Shown: positions 25,915 through 34,620 of the stretch, one piece after another
How the letters are laid out: each line of letters begins with the position of its first letter
How positions within the stretch are numbered: the stretch's first letter is position 1
Program-made: the position numbers and the translations under genes
Notes under the pieces: generated by a model
Told to the model about the DNA's origin: nothing
Database searches by the model: none
What the model saw: the letters and a program-made list of their open reading frames with translations, nothing else
Assembly (NCBI RefSeq): GCF_004000275.1
Contig: NZ_RCIP01000002.1
Location: 930,283-994,282 of the forward strand
Direction: 5' to 3'
Length of the DNA stretch: 64,000 nt
From: Saccharospirillum alexandrii
GTDB lineage: Bacteria; Pseudomonadota; Gammaproteobacteria; Pseudomonadales; Natronospirillaceae

Positions 25915-28900
25915 GTACGTGCTCCGGTACTAAATTCATTCAGGTATTCGGCGACAACCAGGTGATTGATATAGCGTGAGGCGTCGGCGTTGAGTTGTAT
26001 GTTTTGCTCGCCTTTGAAGCGCCTGATCACCAAAGGCATCATCTGGCGTTCAAAATAGCTTTCGTTGTCCAGTATTTGGCTGTTATTCAGTACCTGCTCA
26101 TCGGCGTCCTGCTTTACCCCAGTGAGGGCTTCAAAGATCTTGCGCTCTGACTCGCTGATGCCGCCACGCTCTTGCAGGCGCTTGTGAATGCGGGTGTATT
26201 TGGCATCGCCATGGTATTTCTGGCGAAGCTGGTTGTTCTCGCGGTTCAGCTCCTTAACGCGCTCGTGGATCTTGTTGAGCGAATCGATGTTGGCCACCAT
26301 TTCATCCTGGGTGACTTCGCTGAGGTTCTTTTTCTTGAAGAGCCTTTCCAGCTCTTCCTTTAGGCTGACGAACTTGGGGTCTTGTTGGTCAAAATTACTG
26401 GCCAGGGCTTCGCGGGTTTGGCGTAGGGTGTTTTTCAGCTTATCGGCCAGCACCAGTTCTTCTTCGCCCACCTTGATGAATTTAAAGATGACATCCTCAA
26501 GGGCCACATTTAGTAAATTGTCGGTATCCGTGCCTTGCTCAATGCTCTCCTTGAGGTTGAGCATATCCAGGTGGTTACAGGTTTCCCGATAGAGGATGTT
26601 CAGTTTGGCGAAGTCCAGCTCATCCAGGATGCTGTACTCACCTTGCAGGCGGATGAGGTTGTAGAGGCTTTTCGCATCGCCCAGTGCTCTCTTCAGGGCC
26701 AGAATGGTTTCCCTGTCCTGAATCTGGCTTATCTGGTCGGTGAAGACCTCGGCATTTTCGATATCGAAGCGGAACAGCACATCCTTGATATGCTCGATTT
26801 CTTGCTTTATTTCCTCCTGGGATTTAAACAGGTTGGAGTAGTGCTCCATTTCATCGCCGAGTTCTAATTGCAGCTCGTCAAAATAGGCTTTGTTGGTCGC
26901 ATCAAACTCCTTGCGGATGTCGGCAAAGTCCACCACATAGCCGTAACGGAAATCCTTATAGGTGCGGTTTACCCGTGTTAAGGCTTGTAGCAGGTTGTGC
27001 TTGCGGATGACTCGGCCCAGATAAATTTTCTTTAGCCTTGGGGCATCAAACCCGGTGAGCAGCATGTTGAATACGAACAGGAAGTCGATTTTCCCGGCTT
27101 TGAAGTCTTCCACCCAATCCTTACGCTCTTCCTTGGTGCCTATGTCATGCAGGATCAGCGCTGAGGTTCTGGCCTTATTGTTACCTTTCTTTGCAACCTT
27201 ATACTCAGGCTTGTTTTCAGCCACCTTGGGTAGTTCATAAACACTGTCATTGGATTCTTTGAGGGCTATTGTATCTGCGTATTTTTCTTCAAAGAGTGTA
27301 GACATGGCTTTGGCCTGATCTGCGCTATCGCAGATCACCATGCCGCCTATGGTGGCATCATTCAGTGCGCCCCGGCTTTTTTCAAAGTCGGTGATGATGT
27401 AATCGAGCATGGGTTCGACAAAGCTCGGGTGGGCGTAGATAAGCTTGCGATCCACGTCACCCATTTTGACTTCCACTTCATCTAGGGCTTGTTGCAGCAC
27501 CATCTTATAGTTGGTGGCGATCTCTTCCCGGATCAGACGTAGTGTGTAGCCATCGGCAATAGACGCGTTGTAATAGTATTTGTGAATGTAATCGCCGAAT
27601 AGCACTCGAGAGTTGTAATCGTCGCCTAACAGTGGCGTACCCGTGAGGCCAATTTTGATGGCATTGGTGTCCGACTGGCTCAGGTTCGCCAGGAAGCTGC
27701 CTCTGGGGTTGTAACTGCGGTGGACTTCATCCAGGAAATACACGCGCTGGATGGCAACATCGTAGTCCTTGGTTGAGACGACATCCGGGTCGTCCTTAAA
27801 TTTCTGGATATTCACGACCGTGATTTCAGGCTTGCCGGAATGGTTGTGGATAACCTGGGTTGCCTTGATGTCGCGGGTAAAGGCTTCACGGGAGTTAACA
27901 GTGTGCACCTTCAGGCCGCGAGCGGTGAATTCCCGGTGCGCCTGTTGCAGCAAGTCCAGCCGATCGACAATGAAGTAGAACTTGGGAATGATCTGCTGTT
28001 TCTGGAAGTGATCCGTCAGAAAGTGCACGTTGTAGAAAGCCAGCGCTGTTTTGCCGCTGCCCTGGGTGTGCCAGATGATCCCCTTCTTAACGCCATCATT
28101 GAGTTTCCTTTCGATAGCCTTGGTAGCGAATAGCTGCGGATAGCGCATGATGTGCTTTTGCAGCCCGTCAGTCTCTGACACATAGGCGAGCGCATAACGC
28201 AGGATAAACGCAAGCCGATCCCTGTTGACCAGAGAGGTGCAAATACGGTTAGTTGGCCGGTTCGGGTCTTTATTGACAATGAATTCGGGATTGCTGCGAA
28301 TGACTTCCAGGTTGTTGTCCTTCAACACCTTGAGCTCGTCACCATCCGATAGCGGCTTGAGCAGGGCCGTAAGGTTCAGAATCTCTTCCTCACGGAAGTA
28401 ATTGAAGACCGGCTTGTGATAGGAGCTGCTGGCGTAGAACGCGCCCTGAACAGGTTCCGGGTCGCCGTCGTCATACTCCATATTGTTAGAGAAAATCATG
28501 AACTGCGTGATGTTGGCAAAGCGCTTGAACTTGGGGTTCTGGAAGCGCTTGTTGATGCGATCCCGCTCCGCCAATATGCCTTCACGGTTATTCGGCTTCT
28601 TCACTTCAATAAAGACTGACGGCATGCCGTTGATCAGCAGGGTGACATCTGGCCGAAACTCTTCATCGCCATTCTGGCAGGTCAGCTCGGTAACGACGTG
28701 GAAGCTGTTGTTGTCGAAGTTTTCGAAGTCGATCAGCTTGATGTTGGAGCGGTCGCTTAGCCGCTCAAAGAAGGCGCGCCCCAAGTCTTCGTTGTCGAGC
28801 AGCAGCTTGACGTCTTCCAGGAGCCGGGAAACATCGTCCGCCTCGATGCCGGGGTTGATTCGGGTGATCGCCGATGAGAACAGCTCAGGGAATATGTTGG

Positions 28901-29006
28901 TGTCCAGATCCCAACTCTGGCCCTTGAGCGAGAGATACTGATAACCCAGCCTCATCAGGTGGAGAATGGTCGGGATTTTTACTCGGGTGTCTTCGTTAAA
29001 CTTCAT
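25908..29006 (-). CDS. hsdR: type I restriction enzyme endonuclease subunit HsdR
   Basis: A 1032-aa motor and nuclease subunit. An ATG at 29006 with AAGGA before it is used; a GTG one codon upstream is possible. The N-terminal nuclease motif is D120 in FRPDVTLL and E134-V-K136 in VFIEVKKPN, the PD-(D/E)XK set. The helicase part has Walker A in WHTQGSGKTALAFY and the DEAD-like box LDEVHRSYNP. Later motifs include TGTPLLGDD, FVFNMLLTGFDAPRL and HNLLQALTRVNRTYK. A coiled C-terminal part binds the methylase core. All key residues appear intact, so the system is probably active. Confidence 0.95.
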   Translation of the reverse strand: MKFNEDTRVKIPTILHLMRLGYQYLSLKGQSWDLDTNIFPELFSSAITRINPGIEADDVSRLLEDVKLLLDNEDLGRAFFERLSDRSNIKLIDFENFDNNSFHVVTELTCQNGDEEFRPDVTLLINGMPSVFIEVKKPNNREGILAERDRINKRFQNPKFKRFANITQFMIFSNNMEYDDGDPEPVQGAFYASSSYHKPVFNYFREEEILNLTALLKPLSDGDELKVLKDNNLEVIRSNPEFIVNKDPNRPTNRICTSLVNRDRLAFILRYALAYVSETDGLQKHIMRYPQLFATKAIERKLNDGVKKGIIWHTQGSGKTALAFYNVHFLTDHFQKQQIIPKFYFIVDRLDLLQQAHREFTARGLKVHTVNSREAFTRDIKATQVIHNHSGKPEITVVNIQKFKDDPDVVSTKDYDVAIQRVYFLDEVHRSYNPRGSFLANLSQSDTNAIKIGLTGTPLLGDDYNSRVLFGDYIHKYYYNASIADGYTLRLIREEIATNYKMVLQQALDEVEVKMGDVDRKLIYAHPSFVEPMLDYIITDFEKSRGALNDATIGGMVICDSADQAKAMSTLFEEKYADTIALKESNDSVYELPKVAENKPEYKVAKKGNNKARTSALILHDIGTKEERKDWVEDFKAGKIDFLFVFNMLLTGFDAPRLKKIYLGRVIRKHNLLQALTRVNRTYKDFRYGYVVDFADIRKEFDATNKAYFDELQLELGDEMEHYSNLFKSQEEIKQEIEHIKDVLFRFDIENAEVFTDQISQIQDRETILALKRALGDAKSLYNLIRLQGEYSILDELDFAKLNILYRETCNHLDMLNLKESIEQGTDTDNLLNVALEDVIFKFIKVGEEELVLADKLKNTLRQTREALASNFDQQDPKFVSLKEELERLFKKKNLSEVTQDEMVANIDSLNKIHERVKELNRENNQLRQKYHGDAKYTRIHKRLQERGGISESERKIFEALTGVKQDADEQVLNNSQILDNESYFERQMMPLVIRRFKGEQNIQLNADASRYINHLVVAEYLNEFSTGARTW

Positions 29007-29018
29007 CACGTTCCTTGA

Positions 29019-29222
29019 TTATTGCTGTGTCAGCTCTAGAAGATCACCCACCTGACATTCGAACAACAGGCATAGCTTTTCGATGGCTCCCAGATCCACT
29101 TTCTGCGCCGTTTCTTTGTACAGCAGGGTAACAGTGGCCCTGCTCAGCCTTGTTTCTCTGGCAACGTCTGATATGCGCATTTTGTGCTCACCCATCATGC
29201 GGGCGAGATGACAGCGGATCAT
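29019..29222 (-). CDS. small XRE/Cro-type HTH regulator (copy 2), leader of the hsd operon
   Basis: A 67-aa HTH protein with ISDVARETRLSRATVTLLYK and AIEKLCLLFECQVGDLLE. It is a close relative of the protein at 20753. It ends 12 nt before hsdR and is the first gene of the restriction operon, the place of a control protein that delays or limits restriction expression. No operator could be assigned with confidence in the short upstream region. Confidence 0.85.
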   Translation of the reverse strand: MIRCHLARMMGEHKMRISDVARETRLSRATVTLLYKETAQKVDLGAIEKLCLLFECQVGDLLELTQQ

Positions 29223-29772
29223 GGTAATAGCCTCATTATTTGACGATTAACCCATCTATCGGAGAGTAACACAGCATTCAAAACAAAGTGATATTATGCG
29301 AGATGAAATTATAAATTGTCACTCCTCTGCTATACAACGCGAAAATTCCGACCTTATGCATGTCAACAGGTTAAGGGACCGGAATTCGCGTGGGGTCCGC
29401 GGGAACAACAAACCATTTAATCCGGCGGCAGCAGAAAATAAGATTTTGGTACCGTTAGGGGCTGAAGTTAGAAGATTTTATGTGAGTTACGGCTGCTTCG
29501 ATGCGAAAAGGGCTTTTACACCTGTGACCAGAACAAACGCTGAAGATGTATGGGCGAAGGTCAGACTTACGCTTCTTAGAAAAATATTGGAATAAATATG
29601 GTCACACCATGGCCACAATTTGGTCACAAACACTAATTCGCTTTATAAAACGTGGGGATTCTCAATTAGAGCAGAGGTCAAACCAATCGCTAGCTATATT
29701 TTGAGGCATGAAATTTGACAGGGGTATTACTAGAGCTTAATTTCGTCGAAAATTGCTGTAAATGCAGCGAAA
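29223..29772. other. 550-bp gap without a recognised gene
   Basis: It contains the promoter of the hsd operon next to 29223 and then AT-rich sequence up to the tRNA. A plus-strand open frame at 29296-29595 (99 codons) has no ribosome-binding site, no recognised domain and an odd composition, so it is not called. The segment 29600-29640 holds repeated GGTCACA-like words (three in about 30 nt). Confidence 0.45.
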
Positions 29773-29849
29773 TGGCCCGCCCGAGAGGATTCGAACCTCT
29801 GACCTCCGCCTCCGGAGGGCGGCGCTCTATCCAGCTGAGCTACGGGCGG
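29773..29849 (-). tRNA. tRNA-Arg (anticodon CCG)
   Basis: A 77-nt tRNA gene with encoded CCA. The anticodon stem is CCGCC/GGCGG around the loop CTCCGGA, giving anticodon CCG. The T loop GGTTCGAATCC and D arm AGCTCAGCTGGATAGAG are normal. The acceptor is CCGCCCG/CGGGCGG, so the first pair is C1-G72, unusual compared with the GCGCCCG start of the usual gammaproteobacterial tRNA-Arg(CCG). It lies downstream of a truncated tRNA copy and that copy's promoter. Confidence 0.93.
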
Positions 29850-29910
29850 TTTTCAACAAAATTGGCATTTTGGACCGTTGCCTTCGGTTCCGGGGTACTG
29901 CTACGACCGT

Positions 29911-29953
<43 letters not shown>

Positions 29954-29965
29954 ATAACGGGGCGC

Positions 29966-29996
29966 AGTATACAGATTTAGCGCTCTAAGTCCACAA
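29966..29996 (-). promoter_or_regulatory. probable tRNA promoter
   Basis: On the minus strand a -10 element TATACT (29966-29971) lies 13 nt before the 5' end of the truncated tRNA, with TGGACT 16 nt further upstream as a fair -35. The promoter of the original tRNA gene therefore appears kept, and would read through the broken copy into the intact tRNA. Confidence 0.55.
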
Positions 29997-30096
29997 TTGT
30001 TTGGTATTTCAAGAGGTTAGCTCGCCCCGCCCGGTTTTCCACAAAACGGTCATTCTACCTTCAAGCCTCTGTCATCCCGGCCCGTCAGCCTGAGTC

Positions 30097-30110
30097 TGCA
30101 CGCGTGTGCA
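30097..30110. promoter_or_regulatory. LacI-type operator upstream of the PI-PLC-like gene
   Basis: TGCACGCGTGTGCA is an almost perfect 14-bp palindrome (6 of 7 pairs), 20 nt before the start codon. It differs from the site at 31559-31572 by one base. The LacI-family repressor is encoded at the end of the next operon. Confidence 0.75.
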
Positions 30111-30129
30111 AGCAACCGAGGATGACACC

Positions 30130-31494
30130 ATGAAAACGACAATAGCGGCAATTATCGCGGGCGTCAGCCTGCTAACCAGCGGTGCCTGGGCCGATAACAC
30201 CCCATCGGCTGCTGGCCTGAACGATTCACTGGCTTACGACCAGGCCTATTGGTCACGGCCTCACAACCCCTACGAGACGGCGCATTTCCCGGATATTTTG
30301 GATGTGCTGGAGCGTGGTAACCGGGTGGTTGAACTGGATGTCTGGGAATCCGGTGGGTCTCTGGTCGTCAAGCATGTCCCCACCCAGGGGGATTTGGACA
30401 ACAACTGTCAGGGTGGCACGGGGGGCTGGTTTGCCGATTGCCTGACTGATCTGGCCAGTTGGAGTGACAGCCACCCAAACCATTTGCCCATTACCCTGCA
30501 GCTCGACCTGAAAGCCGGGCTCTGGGCCGGCTGGGGCGCTTCGGCCCGTCAGCAGTTGAATTCGGCACTGGCAAACGAGCTGGGCAACCGCATTCTTACG
30601 CCGGAACAGGTGCGCCAATATACCGGGCACACCAGCCTGCGCGAAGGGGTGTTGGCTGCTGGCTGGCCCTCTCTGGGCAGTATGCGGGGTAAATTTCTGG
30701 TGCTGATTACCGGTGGCCCCATCGGTGCCAAGAACCAGACCCAGCGTGCTTATGTCGAGCAATTTGGTGCGAATGCCAATGCCCTTGTCTGCCCTCAGGC
30801 GGAAGGCGCCGCTTACTTTGATGCGTATGGTTCAGCCAAGGATTTCAGTGGTTATGCAGCCAACGACTGGGTGGTTTGCGGGAACACGGATGCGGGCAAG
30901 TACGTGTCGCAAACGCTGGAGGCTTCGGCCCTGAACCGGCAACTGGTGAATCTTTGGGCATCGGATGAACACCGGTTCGATGCCTTCCACCAGGCCTACA
31001 TGGCGGTGGCATCCGGCGCTTCGATGATCAGCCGCGAAACACTCGATACCTATGGCCAGCACATTCCCCTGAACGGTGAACGCCGCTCCATTCCCAACCG
31101 CTTTGCGCTCCAGGCAGAGCACAGCGGCCTGTGTTTGACCGTTGAGAATGCCCAGTACGGGAATGGTAGTGATCTAATCCAGTCAGCCTGCACCGGCAAC
31201 GCCAACCAGCTATTCAGATACAGCGATGAAACCCAGTTACGGTCTGTCGGCAACGAAACGTACTGCTTTGACATTGAAGGCGGGCAATCTACCGCAGGCA
31301 AGCCCTTGCACCTTTGGGATTGCGATGGCGGTGATAGCGAAAAATGGCGGTTAACTACCCAGGGCCAGCTCGTCGGCATGGGTGATCGCTGCGCTGAAAT
31401 CCCCAATGGCAGTCAGACATCGGGCGTTCAAGCGCGCCTGGCCAATTGCAACGGTGCATACGCCAGGCAACGTTTTGCCATTCTCCCACTCTAA
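30130..31494 (+). CDS. secreted PI-PLC-like phosphodiesterase with C-terminal ricin-type lectin domain
   Basis: A 454-aa exported protein. The ATG at 30130 starts a good signal peptide (MKTTIAAIIAGVSLLTSGAWA, cleavage about 21-22); an in-frame ATG 24 nt upstream is less likely. The catalytic part resembles calcium-dependent phosphoinositide phospholipase C: WSRPHNPYET, GNRVVELDVW and LVVKHVPT carry the two catalytic His and acidic metal ligands of the TIM barrel. From about residue 325 a ricin B-like beta-trefoil follows with three QxW-type repeats (NANQLFRY, DSEKWRL, ARQRFAI). It probably cleaves a lipid or glycan phosphodiester outside the cell; the natural substrate is not known. A LacI-type operator lies upstream. 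Confidence 0.8.
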   Translation: MKTTIAAIIAGVSLLTSGAWADNTPSAAGLNDSLAYDQAYWSRPHNPYETAHFPDILDVLERGNRVVELDVWESGGSLVVKHVPTQGDLDNNCQGGTGGWFADCLTDLASWSDSHPNHLPITLQLDLKAGLWAGWGASARQQLNSALANELGNRILTPEQVRQYTGHTSLREGVLAAGWPSLGSMRGKFLVLITGGPIGAKNQTQRAYVEQFGANANALVCPQAEGAAYFDAYGSAKDFSGYAANDWVVCGNTDAGKYVSQTLEASALNRQLVNLWASDEHRFDAFHQAYMAVASGASMISRETLDTYGQHIPLNGERRSIPNRFALQAEHSGLCLTVENAQYGNGSDLIQSACTGNANQLFRYSDETQLRSVGNETYCFDIEGGQSTAGKPLHLWDCDGGDSEKWRLTTQGQLVGMGDRCAEIPNGSQTSGVQARLANCNGAYARQRFAILPL

Positions 31495-31519
31495 GCACTC
31501 TGAAAGTCACAAAACCGTC

Positions 31520-31540
31520 ACGGCCCTGTTATAGGGCCGT
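31520..31540 (+). terminator. hairpin after the PI-PLC-like gene
   Basis: A perfect 8-bp stem ACGGCCCT/AGGGCCGT with a 5-nt loop, 26 nt after the stop. There is no good T run, so termination may be partial or factor-dependent. Confidence 0.5.
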
Positions 31541-31558
31541 CATGTTCAAAGCCTAGAT

Positions 31559-31572
31559 TGCACACGTGTGCA
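31559..31572. promoter_or_regulatory. LacI-type operator upstream of the ABC importer operon
   Basis: TGCACACGTGTGCA is a perfect 14-bp palindrome 85 nt before the binding-protein start. It matches the site at 30097 except for one base, which ties the phosphodiesterase gene and the importer operon into one regulon. Confidence 0.8.
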
Positions 31573-31656
31573 CTTGGCTCGAATCACCATAAAGACTCGA
31601 CATTCGATACAGGCAATAACCCTATAACCACCGAATAAACGATGGAGGAAAACAGG

Positions 31657-32865
31657 ATGTTTACAAAAACCAAAATGGCAACGGCCCTGCTGGGCCTGGC
31701 GGTCAGCGTGGCCGGGGTTGCCCAGGCGGCAGACCTGGTGATCGCAGGGCGTGATGATCTGATGGGTCGGGCGTTGGAGCAGAGCGTTGCGGCTTACCAG
31801 GCCGAACACCCAGACATGGACATTGAACTGCTGAAGCTGCCTTATGGCTCGCTGTACGAGAAGTTGGTTATCGGCATGCGCGAAGGGGATTCCAGTTTCG
31901 ATCTGGTGATGATCGATGACACCTGGGCCACCGAGTTCATGAGCCAGGGCTGGTTGGCTGAACTGAACGAAGATCGTGTTAGTCAGGATTTCATTCCGGC
32001 ATTGACGGATATTTCGCGTTATCCCGTTGGCCAGGGCCCGCTGTATTCATTGCCCGTCGTCGGCAACGTGGCGATGTTCGCCTACCGCTCGGATCTGATG
32101 GACGAACCCGAAACCTGGAGTGATGTCATTGCCCAGGGCAAGCAGTTACACACGGCCGATCGCTCCGGCGTGGTGTTCCGTGGTACTCAGGGTAACCCGA
32201 TTGTGACTGGCTTTTTGCCGATGCTGTGGGCCTACGGTGGCAACATTGTGGACGGTGACGGCGCTGTGAATTTCGACAGCCCGGAAACCGTAGCGGCCAT
32301 TCGCGATTTCGTGAGCCTCAGAGAGATCGCCCCGCGCGGTATTGAAGTGTATAACTCGGGCGAAGTGCGCGACGCCATTCAACAGAACAAGGCGGCAATG
32401 GCGATTGAAGTCTGGCCATCCTGGGTACCCACGATGGACGACCCGGAACTGTCGCAGGTCGTGAACCAGGTTGAAATCATCCCACCGCCGGGTGAAGTCA
32501 ATGCCTCCACACCGATGCTGGGTGTCTGGCAGATGGGCGTTTCCGCCAACGCTGAAAACGCCGCAGCTGCTGAAGACTTTCTGGCCTATTTCACCAGTGC
32601 AAACAACCAGCGTGACCTGACACTAAGCCTGGGTTTGCCGCCCACCCGCAGCAGCGTGTATAGCGATGCCGAGGTGGTCGACACCTACCGCTGGTACCCG
32701 AACCAGTTGAATGCCCTTCGCCAGGGTGCACCGCGCCCACGCATCAATGCCTGGCAGGAACTGGAATCGATCATGGGTGATTACCTGCAACTGGCGTTGT
32801 TGGGTCGCATCACGCCGGAGCAAGCCGCCCAGCAAGCCCACCAACGTATGGCCGCCGCCCTGTAA
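31657..32865 (+). CDS. CUT1-type ABC transporter extracellular binding protein
   Basis: A 402-aa periplasmic sugar-binding-type protein (family 1). The ATG at 31657 is preferred to one 15 nt upstream because GGAGG lies 9-13 nt before it. A signal peptide runs to AQAA (about residue 24). Features include PYGSLYEKLVIGM, DLVMIDDTWATEFMSQGWL and AMAIEVWPSWVP, typical of maltose, glycerol-phosphate and related binders. It is the first gene of an operon with two permeases, a hydrolase and a LacI repressor. By context its ligand may be a product of the upstream phosphodiesterase. Confidence 0.9.
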   Translation: MFTKTKMATALLGLAVSVAGVAQAADLVIAGRDDLMGRALEQSVAAYQAEHPDMDIELLKLPYGSLYEKLVIGMREGDSSFDLVMIDDTWATEFMSQGWLAELNEDRVSQDFIPALTDISRYPVGQGPLYSLPVVGNVAMFAYRSDLMDEPETWSDVIAQGKQLHTADRSGVVFRGTQGNPIVTGFLPMLWAYGGNIVDGDGAVNFDSPETVAAIRDFVSLREIAPRGIEVYNSGEVRDAIQQNKAAMAIEVWPSWVPTMDDPELSQVVNQVEIIPPPGEVNASTPMLGVWQMGVSANAENAAAAEDFLAYFTSANNQRDLTLSLGLPPTRSSVYSDAEVVDTYRWYPNQLNALRQGAPRPRINAWQELESIMGDYLQLALLGRITPEQAAQQAHQRMAAAL

Positions 32866-32880
32866 TTCAGCGGACGTCAT

Positions 32881-32914
32881 AATAACCGGGCACTCATTCG
32901 GGTGTCCGGTTATT
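32881..32914 (+). promoter_or_regulatory. intercistronic hairpin between binding protein and permease
   Basis: A 13-bp stem (AATAACCGGGCAC with GTGTCCGGTTATT, one G-U pair) and an 8-nt loop lie between the binding-protein stop and the first permease. As in maltose-type operons it could keep binding-protein mRNA in excess over permease mRNA. Confidence 0.75.
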
Positions 32915-32939
32915 CGATTTCAATGATCAGGATTCGGTT

Positions 32940-33803
32940 ATGTTTCGATCCGGATGGCAACCCGCCTTGCTGCTCGCCCCGGCGTTGTTGTTGCTGGCGT
33001 TGCTCACCCTCTACCCCATCGCCTACAGCTTCGTGCTGGCGTTTACCGATGCCGAGTACCAAAGCGATGCGCTGACCTTTGTTGGCTGGGCCAACTTTAA
33101 CACCCTGCTGAACGACTGGTTTTTTCAGCAGGCGACCTGGAATACCGTGCGCTTTACCGTCTCGGCTTCTGTTGTTCAGGTCGGGCTTGGGCTGCTGCTG
33201 GCCCTACTGTTTGCACGGCCGTTCCCCCGCCGGCAGTGGCTATTGCCGCTGTTCATCTACCCGATGATGTTGTCGACCCTGGTCTGCGCGTCCATCTGGA
33301 AAGCCTGGATGCATTTCGACTTTGGCTGGCTGAACAATCTGTTCGATGCGGTTGGGCTTTCCCGGCAGCCCTGGCTATCGGACCCGGCGCTTGCGCTCTG
33401 GTCAATCGTGCTGGTCGATACCTGGCAATGGACGCCCATGGCGTTTCTGATTCTACTGGCGGGCCTGCAAGGCATTCCGCAAGACATTGAAGAAGCCGCA
33501 ACGCTGGAAGGGGCTACGCCCTGGCAACAGTTCTGGCACATTCGCCTGCCGTTGCTGCGCCCCTACCTGTTTTTGGCCTTGCTGTTGCGCAGTATCGATA
33601 CCTTTAAATTATTCGACAAAGTCTATGTGCTGACCGGCGGCGGCCCGGCCTTTGCCACTGAGACGTTGTCGCTAATGGCCTATAAGCAGGGTTTTAAATT
33701 CTTCAACCTGGGCGCTGCCAGTGCCATTGCCGTTATCATGCTGGTCATCGCGCTCGTGTTGAGCCTGGCCTATGCCTGGCAGGTAATGCGGAGGCCAACA
33801 TGA
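32940..33803 (+). CDS. CUT1 ABC transporter permease (MalF/UgpA type)
   Basis: A 287-aa membrane protein with six membrane segments. The ATPase-contacting EAA loop is EEAATLEGATPWQQFWHIRLPLL (about 185-207, quoted in two parts: EEAATLEGATP, WQQFWHIRLPLL). The N terminus LLLAPALLLLALLTLYPIAYSFVLAF and GGPAFATETLSL near the end fit sugar permeases of the MalF group. It overlaps the next permease gene by 4 nt. Confidence 0.9.
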   Translation: MFRSGWQPALLLAPALLLLALLTLYPIAYSFVLAFTDAEYQSDALTFVGWANFNTLLNDWFFQQATWNTVRFTVSASVVQVGLGLLLALLFARPFPRRQWLLPLFIYPMMLSTLVCASIWKAWMHFDFGWLNNLFDAVGLSRQPWLSDPALALWSIVLVDTWQWTPMAFLILLAGLQGIPQDIEEAATLEGATPWQQFWHIRLPLLRPYLFLALLLRSIDTFKLFDKVYVLTGGGPAFATETLSLMAYKQGFKFFNLGAASAIAVIMLVIALVLSLAYAWQVMRRPT

Positions 33804-34612
33804 CCCATTCGCTTCGATACGCCGTGATGATTGTCTTACTGCTGTTTTTTACGCTGCCAACGCTGTGGATGCTCGGCACAGCGTTTAAACCGGCCGGAGA
33901 ATATGTCGGCACGGGTTTAAGTCTGCTACCCAATGCGCCGACGCTGGAGCACTTTATCAGCCTGTGGCAACAGGGTGTCGGGCAACGTCTGGTGAACACC
34001 CTGGTCGTCGCACTGGGCACGACGGCCCTGTCTTTGACGCTGGCGTTTTTGGCGGCGTATGCGCTGGTTCGGTTTCGCTTTCCAGCCCAGTTGGACCGGA
34101 TGTTTTTACTGCTGGTTCTGGTCGTGAAAATGCTGCCGCCGATCGTTGTCGCCATTCCCATGTACCGGATTCTGCGCAGCCTGAACGGGCTCGATTCGTT
34201 GCCGGGGTTGATGCTCAGTTATCAGGTGTACACTCTTCCGTTTTGCATCTGGATGCTGCTCGGTTTTGTTCGCCAAATACCCGTAGACCTGGAAGAAGCC
34301 GCCACGCTGGAAGGCGCGGGATTGTTTCGCCGACTGACCCGTGTCGTCTTACCGCTTGCCGCACCCGGCCTGGTGGCCACGCTCATTTTCGCCATGTTGT
34401 TGGCTTGGAATGAGTTTCTGTTTGCACTGCTGTTTATTCAAACCCCGAGCAATTTCACCCTGCCACTGTTCATTGCCACCTTCGCCACCGAAAACCAGAC
34501 GTACTGGGGCGAACTGATGGCCATTGGGGTGATCAGCTCCCTGCCAGTTCTGATTCTGGCGGGCTATCTGCAACGGCACCTGCTGCGTGGCTTTGCCATG
34601 CAATCGCACTAG
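33800..34612 (+). CDS. CUT1 ABC transporter permease (MalG/UgpE type)
   Basis: A 270-aa membrane protein with six membrane segments and the EAA loop LEEAATLEGAGLFRRLTRVVLPL (about 165-187, seen as EEAATLEGAG and RVVLPLAAPG). It begins with FFTLPTLWMLGTAFKP as is usual for this group. Together with the preceding permease it forms the channel. No ATPase subunit gene is found in the operon or elsewhere in the window, so a shared MsmX-like ATPase elsewhere is implied. Confidence 0.9.
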   Translation: MTHSLRYAVMIVLLLFFTLPTLWMLGTAFKPAGEYVGTGLSLLPNAPTLEHFISLWQQGVGQRLVNTLVVALGTTALSLTLAFLAAYALVRFRFPAQLDRMFLLLVLVVKMLPPIVVAIPMYRILRSLNGLDSLPGLMLSYQVYTLPFCIWMLLGFVRQIPVDLEEAATLEGAGLFRRLTRVVLPLAAPGLVATLIFAMLLAWNEFLFALLFIQTPSNFTLPLFIATFATENQTYWGELMAIGVISSLPVLILAGYLQRHLLRGFAMQSH

Positions 34613-34620
34613 GGATTATC

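Noticed and set aside
29296-29595. Open frame of 99 codons on the plus strand before the tRNA
   Set aside because: There is no ribosome-binding site, no recognisable domain and an unlikely composition. It may be a chance frame in a junction region.
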